Source of the DNA: Cichorium intybus
Taxonomy: Eukaryota > Streptophyta > Magnoliopsida > Asterales > Asteraceae
Assembly: GCA_023525715.1 (NCBI GenBank)
Contig: CM042013.1
Span: 82,361,994 to 82,425,993 of the forward strand
DNA length: 64,000 bases
Direction: 5' to 3'
The notes under the pieces were generated by a model, which was given only the letters and a program-made list of their open reading frames with translations, searched no databases and was not told the origin of the DNA. Both the position numbers and the translations under genes were made by a program. Shown in pieces: positions 55,984 to 64,000 of this stretch. Position 1 is the stretch's first letter. Every line of letters begins with the position of its first letter.

Positions 55984-58900
55984 CTTTTCTTCTGTTTGAG
56001 CAACAATCTCGGGTCCAGCCAACGGCTTCTCCCCAACTTCAATCTAGTAAATCGGCGTGCAACACGGTAGTCCATACTATGCATTATACGAGTCATCTGA
56101 ATGCTGGTACGAAAATTATTATTATCTACGGGTTCTACCAAAGATAGGCGATCTTTTCATTTTCCACCAGAGTCTAATATGCAAGTTTCAAGCATATCTT
56201 CTAAAGTCTACATCATTATCCCGTCTCGTTTACAAATCTACAATTCATATACAGTACTTGCTAGTACTTTTGAACTAATAATTCTAGGAATTAATGCTAA
56301 ATTCAACGAATAATTCTATTATCTCGGCCCGATACAATCCGTGCCGATAACTCACGTCGACAATTTACTCTTTCTATGTAGTTTTTCACTACTTTTCGAT
56401 CTAAATTCTTCCTTAGTCAGTATAAATCTACACTGATTTCATCAATCAATCTGCAATTACCCATATGGTGTCATACCCATGCGGTACTTGCAAAGACTTT
56501 ATTACAAAGTCTATAATATTTTCGTCCCATTTCTTCTTTGGGATCGACAACGGTTATATTTTATGTATACTTCTAATGGTTTGACTTTAGTTATACACTA
56601 GTCAAACACTTTTCACATGTCTTTCAATGTCTTTCTTCAGTCCCGGCCACCAATACATAGGTTTTATCATCCTACACAGTTTGGTACTGCCCCGGGCATT
56701 CTGCATATTTACCCAAATATACATCTTTTAAGGGTAAATTTTCATATCTCGCTTTGCTTTGGGACTCACATACACAACCACCAAAGGTTTTCAATCGCTG
56801 TGAGTTTCTAACTAGCTTCTTTCAATAGCTAATCATTCATTTACTTGTCACGTTTTCAGACTTGCACACTTCTTTCTCTGCTACCCGAATCAATTCAGGT
56901 AATCAATTAGCCACACTCACGCATGTGGTTGTATCTTTCAAAAGATACTCTTTTCAATTCAAGGCATCTATAATCACATCCGCCTTTCCGAGATGGTACA
57001 AGATTTCATAACCGAAATCTTTAAGTAACCCATCTATCTTTGCTATCTCCTGTTTAGCTTCTTTTTGATCAATTAAGTGTTTCAAACTTTTATGATCCGT
57101 ATCAACAGTAAGCTCTACACCATATAAGTAGTGTCTCTAGAGCTTCAATGTCAAAATCATAATTGCTACTGCAATATCATGTATCCAAAATCAACTTTGG
57201 ATGCATTTCTATAAAACAATTTATCTTCTCCGCTTAGCGATAATGCTAACACCGGAGCTTCGCATAAGGTTTGTTTCAACCTTTAAAAATATACTTGTGG
57301 TCTTTCTACCACTCAGACTTTTCATTTTTTCTAGTCAACTCTGGTCAACTAGACGGAAATCAAGGAGCAGTTTTCTACAACTCTCCTATAATAACCCGCC
57401 AATCCAAGGAACTACAAATTTCAGTCAGATTCCTCAGGCGGTTCCAGTTTTATCACATCATCAATTCCACTGGATTTATTTTATCATCTTTGGGACTATT
57501 ATCATGTCCAAAGAATTGAAACTTCTTTTAGTCAAATTTTATACTTGGAGAATTTTACATATCACTTATCTCAGTGAAGTAACTCCAATATCTGGTAGAA
57601 ATGTACCTCATATTCAGTCTGGTTTCGAGAATATCAGATTCTCAGTAGTCAATGTACATACACATTAACTTGTCTTTCTTCGTTTCAAACAAGATAGGGC
57701 TCCACACGATGACACATTCGGCCATATGAGACCCCAATTCAAAACAATTTCTTCTAATTGTTTTACCACTCTACCATCTCTACAGAGGCTAATCAATATA
57801 GAGCCTAAATAATAGGAACGGCTCCCAAAACCAGCTTAATCATAAGCTTTTCTCGCCAATCTGGCAGAAATCTTGGAAGTTCTTTTCAAAAGAAACATCC
57901 GAGAACTTATTTAAAGTAGTACACTACTATCACTGCTTTATTTAACTTGGCCAATACCACGTATGCCATCTACAACATTATTCCTTTACTAACTCTTTTC
58001 CGAGTTTAAGCAAAGGAAAATAACCGGTATTCTCAACAACGGTCATTTACCATGGATTTTCATCCGTTTCATTTATGTTTTAAGAACCATAATGTTCTTG
58101 TTTCTACAATTTATGTTAGCATCATTCATTGCTAACCAATTCATATGTACAATGTCTTCAGATAAGACATCAAAGTCATCGATCCAAAGCATAGTTTCAT
58201 GGATCAAATATAACGTATACGGGGTTATATTCAAAACAATTATATCGGAGATCATATCAGTCTCCTCACGAGCTTCTTCCACAATCTGCTGGAATGCTTA
58301 TAATACCACTGGTCCTTTTCGACCATTCGTTTCTTCTTTCTTTTCTCCCCGTTCCTTCCTGGGTTCATCACCCGTTACTCCACATTTAGCATGTGAACAT
58401 TTTGTAGGCAAGTGATCTATAGCTCCGCGTTAGACACACTTCCGTGCCATCCAACAAGCTCGAGCAATATGCTCCTATTTTCTGCAATTCCAGCATTTCA
58501 ACGGTAGAGTCTCTACTCTACTATTTTCTGAGTGCTTTTCCTGCACTTCTCACAATACATAGTTGATCTGTTTTGGTCCCTTCCCTTTAAGGTTGGACCC
58601 AGTCTGTGGTAACCTCTCCTGAAGCGTCCACTAATCTTTTTCTGCTTCTCTTGTAGTCTCAGCTACTTTTCTTTCACCTTGATATTAATCAGGGTGAGCA
58701 CCCAATTTCTTTCTCTGACCACAGCAACTACTGTTGCTTGTCATGTGGATTTTCTGCTACTTGTCTCTTTGCCCCTCGTTCAATGGAGCCTTGAGAAAGG
58801 GCTGGTCCGCCTCTTAAAGCTGCACACCCTAAATTCTTCCTAAGAAGATTTACTGCTCATACTTCTTATACGTCAGAAGTCAGGAACGGTTAGGTTATAT

Positions 58901-59003
58901 ATGTATAATAACAACTATATACACCTAACTATATATCATGTCTACTGTCTCAAGGTTTAAGTCCAGGAATCTACTCTATAGACACCTAGTTCACTTAAAC
59001 CTC
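55984..59003 (-). pseudogene. Gypsy-4 internal region: remnants of gag and pol
   Basis: Minus-strand order: zinc knuckle CWNCRK*EHIARAC (about 58460-58505); RT N-terminus near 57640-57780 (ELNK-like region, heavily mutated); RT C-terminus near 57390-57520; RNase H near 56940-57190 (GVELTVDTDHKSLKHLIDQK, YEILYHLGKADVIIDAL); and integrase near 56330-56670. The YxDD-containing part of RT appears deleted. No frame is open for long. The leader at 58940-59003 resembles that of Gypsy-2. Confidence 0.65.
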
Positions 59004-59004
59004 G

Positions 59005-59016
59005 GCTCTGATACCA
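59005..59016 (-). other. Primer-binding site of Gypsy-4
   Basis: GCTCTGATACCA on the plus strand, the complement of the tRNA-iMet site TGGTATCAGAGC, three bases from the LTR start at 59020. Confidence 0.9.
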
Positions 59017-59808
59017 ACTTGTAACACCCGACTTTTAAAACAAAAACACCCCTGAAAATTTTTCATTTTTAACAAAGGTTTCAGTACATAAAACCATAAA
59101 CAAAGGGGTATATTTTTACTAAAAACGGGTACAAGTGTATCAAGGAGTATACAAATATAGTAACCTCCATATAAGCCGGGCTGCTACTGACAGCATCTAC
59201 AAGTCCACATCTTGAGTCACGGACTTTATCCTGACGCTTATCAAGGTTATGCTAACCTGCAGGGACATTTAACAAACGGTATGAGCTACAAAGCTCAATG
59301 AGTAATCATATCTGCAAATAACACGTATAAAAATACATTCATATATAATTTCTTATATATGATAAATCTATTAACCGTATATCTTTGTCTGGATATCGGT
59401 CCCAAACTCCTAGCCGTTCTGGCTAACTATATATGTCTTAGGATTTCACATCCTATCGCAAAGTCTTACGGGTTGTTATTTGCATACATTTCTGTCCCAT
59501 ATTTCTTAGTCATAATTGACCGCATCGTATTTCATGGCTATTTAAGCCGCACCCTGTGTCATAGCTATATAAGCTGCACCAAAACATTATCAATATATAA
59601 ATCATAGCCCGCAGGCCGCACCTGGTGGGTTTAATAACCCGATATCATAGCCAAAAGGCCGCAGCATGTACCTGTAACAATATCATAGCCGTATAGGCCG
59701 CACCAGTTGGATATAGAATCCAATATCATAGCCACAAGTGGCCGCACCATCTATTAACAGCTTGTTTCACGATCAATTATGGCTCACGGGTTAGCCCGCT
59801 GTTGCCTA

Positions 59809-60076
59809 GACTCACGGCTCCGTTCTTGTCATCGCAATGACTCACGGCTTATCTGGTATTGCCTAATTAAAGTGGACTCACAGCTCCGTTCTTGTCATCG
59901 CAATGACTCACGGCTTATCTGGTCTTGTCGCATTATTGACTCACAGCTCCGTTCTTGTCTATAACAGACTCACGGCTTATCCGGTCTTGTCATATTACAG
60001 ATTATAAATATATATGTATTGACTCACAGCTCCGTTCTTGTCATCGCAATGACTCACGGCTTATCTGGTCTTGTCT
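59809..60076. repeat. Tandem array of ACTCACAGCTCCGTTCTTGT units, 5' LTR of Gypsy-4
   Basis: Counterpart of the array at 53750-54010, with the same unit order; a few bases differ. Confidence 0.88.
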
Positions 60077-60559
60077 TTTACATATATTTTTTTACACCTG
60101 TCATTTTCGTCCCTCGAAGCCGTTTCAACCTGTAACAGTTCAATCATCATATATCATATATGATATCAGTGAGATTACTCACCTGGATACTGGCAGCATT
60201 TAAATCCCGGTTGTTTCTTGCTTTTGCGTGCACCACAACCATTTATCCTGTACCTATATATATTCATTTATATACCAAATGATAATAGGTTAATAATCAT
60301 CTAAATTGACTCTAATACATAAGAGTCCAATATTATATCATTATAAACAATGCCTAGATAATAAACTTTACATTTACTATCTTTATGTGAATTTTACTAT
60401 TCACCGAGGCATTCGAATCGATCTACAGTGCTCCCGACGGGTCGGAAACTCAATATAAAAATTTTCCCAAACTTTTCAGACCATAACGAGCCTACGGCTC
60501 AAGTTTGAGGTAAATCGGACAAGCCAAACAAAAGTTAGCGTTTTAAAGTCCCTGTCTGG

Positions 60560-60644
60560 TGGGCGCACTGCGCCAGGTATCAGGCGCACTGCGCCTGGGC
60601 GCACCCCGCCCTGATCCTGGGCGCACTGCGCCCTGCACCTGGGC
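60560..60644. repeat. GC-rich block with GCGCACTGCGCC repeats, 5' LTR of Gypsy-4
   Basis: Counterpart of 54494-54579, with a CG-to-CA change in the last unit, the kind of change expected from deaminated methyl-cytosine. Confidence 0.9.
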
Positions 60645-62053
60645 AGAGCTCTTGATCAGTCGCGATTTGTGCACTGTAGCAAGCAGTTTTGACCCATTAA
60701 GTCCTTATTTCTGTTCTTAATCATATGGGGTTTGTTCCTAGGCTAAAACCTTCTATTAAGACAAGGTTTTCAACCATTAAAACCCACTCAATCAATCAAA
60801 GGAAGAATTAGGGTTCTTAGTTCCAAAAACCCCAAAACTTCAAATTCATCAATAATAGCAATCTACTTCCATTTTCTTGAATTAAGTCCTTTTAGCATGA
60901 CTTAATGGAAGTATTAAACCATTATAAAACACATAAACATAACTGAAATTTACAAATTTCAGTTTCTATAAAACACATTAAGAACTTCTTCAAGAACTTG
61001 TCTAAAAAGCAATCTACTTACCTTAATTGCTTGGAAATCACCCATTCCAACAATTGTTCCAAGTTCTTGCTTCAATTCCATGATTTCCTGCAGAAATCGC
61101 ACCTTCAATGCTCCTCCCGTTGCTGCACAATGATCAGTCAAAGAAGAGAGTCAACTCTTCTATATATACTTCCAAACTTTACAATTTTAGTCCCTAAGTT
61201 CCATTTCTTGAACTTTTGGCACTAATATCAAGTTTTATGACAATAAAACTCTCTTTTCTTATACTTTTGCCACAAGTACCAATATTTTTACCCAATTGGT
61301 TCCTCACATGGTCAAATGACCAAAATACCCTTTTGTGGTAAAACGACCAATTTCAGTTTTTATAACATTTTAAGTCCAAAACTCAAAATATTATTTCAAA
61401 CCAAATTCTTTTCTGTCCAAAAGACCAAATTACCCTTCTAAGGTAAAATGACCAATTTACCCTTTTTATTATATTTACATAAAAAGAGTGTATTGGCGTT
61501 ACAAATTCTCCCCTCCTTCAAAAGATTTCGTCCCCGAAATCATACAAACAAGCGAGGGTAATTCTATCTCGTTACAATTTCGGTCTCCCATATCATATGG
61601 AAACCTCTATGGTATTGCCAAAGCACTTTAGCCATACAAATCTTCGTATTTCGCGGTTATATAACTGTTCATCGAACACTCCTCCGGTTATCCCGGGTAC
61701 CATAACTTCTCATCTACCTCAATTTCAACATGAGGTATTCATTGAAATTTATCAATCTATATTCTCATAACCATGAGACCCATAGAAAACTTTACAATTA
61801 TCTTGAAGTTCATCACAAAACTTCGTTCAATACACCAAAATTCTTACTATTTGGAACATATGTAAAGGTCCAATAAATAAGGACTTAACCTTTTTTTTTT
61901 CGTCCCAAGCAGATTTTTAGTCTTTCCAAGGGATATTTTGAGCACTGTCATCTTTCCCTATTTGGAATTTCAACGGTTTTACTCGGCAATCCGCATACTA
62001 CTTTTGTCGATTTTTGTCTATTTCTAAGTTTTCTTGAATTTGCCTAATCATTT

Positions 62054-62664
62054 CAACCCAAGCAATAACAAGGTACCCTAACTATCGACTAGCCCCTCTA
62101 GGGTGAAGATTTTGCAAATGCAACACTTTACGAGCCGGCATTGTCGATTTTCTAAGTTTTCTACTTAGACTAATTCGATCAATTTTACACGTCAAGTGGA
62201 TGTATTAACTTGCAAGAATGAGTTCAAATGACATACATCGATAGTAGAAACTAGAAACACGAAAAAAATTCGAAAAAATTTCTTGGTTGATCGATGCTCT
62301 GTTCGCACGACGTATGTGTTTGTGTGTGTGCGACGAGGGTTACGTACCTTAATGGCGTTTCTGAACGATCATAATCCACGACGTGCGTAAAGGTGATCCG
62401 CGTCGCCCGTGTCCCAAAAGAAACCCTGCATATCGGGTTATCTTGCGAACGCGCGACACGCTTTTATCTCAGCTGCGTCGCGCCTTTCAATTCTTTCAAT
62501 GTCTTCTGTTGGACCCCACACTTGCCTCGTGCTATGAATTCCTGCAATGATGATGATTAAAGTTTTCCTAATTACTTCAAAAACAAAAATACCTAACCTA
62601 TTTACGGATGGGTTGCCTCCCAACAAACGCTAAGTTTAACGTCTTCAGCCAGACGTACTTCTTC
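62054..62664. other. Spacer of the Athila/Tat-type element after gag-protease
   Basis: No gene. It includes a PPT-like tract (CCCCACACTTG on the plus strand, about 62515-62525), a CpG-rich stretch with CGCGTCGC and GCGCGACACGC words (about 62380-62480), and GGGTTGCCTCCCAACAAACG at about 62609-62628. The last forms a TGGG...CCCA hairpin and is a familiar word downstream of Athila/Tat gag-pol frames. Confidence 0.55.
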
Positions 62665-64000
62665 TTATTCCTCCCCGTCTCCTTTTGGTACCATCCTCCT
62701 CATTTCGGGTGCAAAATCATGAACCAATGTCGCAATGAGCGTCGTGAGTCGCGTCATCTGATCACTCAACTGACTGATCCATTGCTGCTGAGCGTCCAAT
62801 ATCTGAAAAACCTTTGCCTCCCTGCACCTCGTGTCCTTTTCGTACTGCTGGTGCTTTAGCTCCATCATCTCTATCATATCTAGCTGTTGCATCTTATCGA
62901 ATGATGCCAATGGATGTCTTTTTGCTTCCCACAGAATCTCTTCCTCCTCGCTTCCATTTTCCTGTGCCTGATTCTTACCCTTACCACTCGCTCTCGGTGC
63001 CATTAATGGTCTGTTGTTCAGATATTTATCATCGTACCCTGGCTGTAAAGTTATCGGACACCTAAACATATTCAACCTGCGCTTCCGTGTTCCAAAGGAG
63101 ATGTCTATGTCCCCAGTTCTGCAGTCCATCACAGCCCCGGTTGTTGCCAAAAATAAACGTCCCAAGATCAGTGCAGACGCGTCCTCCAAGCTTTCATACT
63201 CCATTACCAAAAAGTCTACTGGATAAAAGAAATCGCCGACCTTAACGATCCCATTCGTTAGCTTACCCCGAGAGACTTTTGTAGACTGGTCCGCCAATTG
63301 TAACACCGTTTTCGCGGGTTCCAATTCTTTATTTTTGTATTTAACATAAAGATATTCGGGCAGAACATTGACACTCGCTCCCAGATCCAAAAGCGTGTTC
63401 CGAATGATGACATCGCCCACAGTGACAGTAATTAGTGGTGAACCAGTATCCTTTTCCTTTTTGGGTAATGTTCCCAACAACGCTTTACTCGCCTTGATAG
63501 TCAGTCGCACCGTCTCTGGTGTTGGCATCTTGATTTGCTCGTTTCTCTTGCACATTTCCCTATAGATTCTTGTGTCTTCTAGCGCATTCCTTAGTTCATC
63601 CCATAACGGCTGATTAATTGATGGTCCACTCGGCACATCCTGTTTCTTCTTCAGCTTTTTAACTTTCTTTTTCTGTTTGATACCAGCTACTGTCGGTTGC
63701 TCTTCTTTCTGAACTTCTTCTTCATCCTTAGTTTCACTCTCTTTTCCTACTAGGTCTTCCATTGTGACCTTCCTCCATTCTGTCTCTACAGCATTAACAT
63801 GCTCCTTACCGGACCTCTGCGTATGGTTCGGGTATACTTACGTACTGCTTGGAAGCTTGCCATTATCTCTCATGCGTTGATCTTCGACCATCTGAGCTAT
63901 CTGCCTTTCCATATTTGCAATAGCTTTAACATTCGCCTGTGTCTGCTGCTGACTGGTGTTCACAAGCTTATACATCTTTGCTATCATATTCTCCTAACTC
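62665..64000 (-). pseudogene. Athila/Tat Gag C-terminus and aspartic protease (partial, one in-frame stop)
   Basis: The frame enters from the right edge. Gag C-terminus NVKAIANMERQIAQMVEDQ and HTQRSGKEHVNAV resembles Athila/Tat Gag; TAA at 63838-63840 interrupts it and the frame stays open for 391 codons after. The ATG at 63762 is simply the first one after that stop. The retropepsin has DLGASVNVLPEYLY (active site, about 63350-63390), LADQSTKVSRGKL (about 63265-63300), and LILGRLFLATTGAVMD (about 63125-63175), where Athila relatives usually have ILGRPFL. After the protease comes a charged, probably coiled-coil C-terminus ending at 62665 instead of RT. Confidence 0.75.

Larger units (their letters stand above)
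59020..62050 (-). repeat. 5' LTR of Gypsy-4
   Basis: About 3030 bases, TGTAACACCC to CCTAATCA. It matches the other LTR with scattered substitutions, including both repeat arrays, the GC-rich block and the TATA-like site (about 61161-61169). The U3 would be about 0.9 kb and the transcribed R-U5 about 2.1 kb. Confidence 0.83.
52954..62053 (-). mobile_element. Gypsy-4: decayed Ty3/gypsy element with 3.0-kb LTRs
   Basis: Two 3.0-kb LTRs starting T(G/A)TAACACCC flank 3.0 kb of internal DNA with a PBS at the right end, so it reads on the minus strand. Traces of a CCHC knuckle, RT, RNase H and integrase, in Ty3 order, survive with many stops and deletions. CAACC lies on both sides (52949-52953 and 62054-62058), but the right LTR's CA end would be at 62050, so the duplication is tentative. 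Removing it rejoins the Athila/Tat-type element. Confidence 0.75.
49631..64000 (-). mobile_element. Athila/Tat-type Ty3/gypsy element without visible pol, split by Gypsy-4
   Basis: Minus-strand order: gag-protease (64000-62665), spacer with PPT-like tract, [Gypsy-4], ATHILA-ORF1-like gene (52781-51602), spacer, PPT and 3' LTR (50633-49631). With Gypsy-4 removed only about 0.8 kb lie between the two genes, so no RT, RNase H or integrase is present. The 5' LTR lies beyond the right edge. It appears to be a non-autonomous or deleted member of the Athila/Tat group. Confidence 0.65.

Overview
This window is plant nuclear repeat DNA. It is AT-rich, every coding stretch I recognise belongs to an LTR retrotransposon, and all six primer-binding sites I find match the 3' end of initiator tRNA-Met (TGGTATCAGAGC or a one-base variant). 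I see no cellular gene, rRNA, tRNA or CRISPR array. The long-spacer Sirevirus-like Copia elements and the Ty3/gypsy LTRs starting TGTAACACCC suggest a large eudicot genome, perhaps Asteraceae, but that is an inference from style only.

Layout. (1) 1-1833: 5' end of an unidentified minus-strand LTR element (internal region, primer site, LTR). (2) 1834-~10390: a decayed plus-strand Sirevirus-like Copia (Sire-1) without its 3' LTR. (3) ~10540-44505: one old minus-strand Copia ('host Copia') opened by three later insertions, each with a matching 5-bp target duplication: a young, nearly intact Copia (12161-20989, GTTAC), a coding-free Ty3-type element with 2.6-kb LTRs (21036-30218, TCATC), and a plus-strand Ty3/gypsy with 3.5-kb LTRs (31097-42449, GCTTC). 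The host reading frame can be followed across the last two gaps to its stop codon at 21012-21014. (4) 44506-49381: the 5' half of a second, minus-strand Sirevirus-like element (Sire-2), joined in the same sense to the truncated host Copia. (5) 49382-49630: a short orphan coding remnant. (6) 49631-64000: a minus-strand Athila/Tat-type Ty3/gypsy element carrying gag-protease and an ATHILA-ORF1-like gene, but no reverse transcriptase in the part visible here. It is interrupted at 52954-~62053 by a decayed minus-strand Ty3/gypsy (Gypsy-4).

How the parts relate. The coding-free element and Gypsy-4 share the LTR start, the PBS-proximal leader and similarly placed palindromic CG-rich LTR motifs, so the former is probably a non-autonomous relative of a Gypsy-4-like partner. 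Sire-1 and Sire-2 have different LTRs but the same unusual long Gag-to-protease spacer. The Athila/Tat element looks modular: a PPT-like AAGTGTGGGG motif follows each of its two genes and also adjoins its 3' LTR. Copia-2 is the youngest insertion: its LTRs look identical outside one AT microsatellite, and its pol keeps the catalytic residues, with one frameshift near the start of gag.
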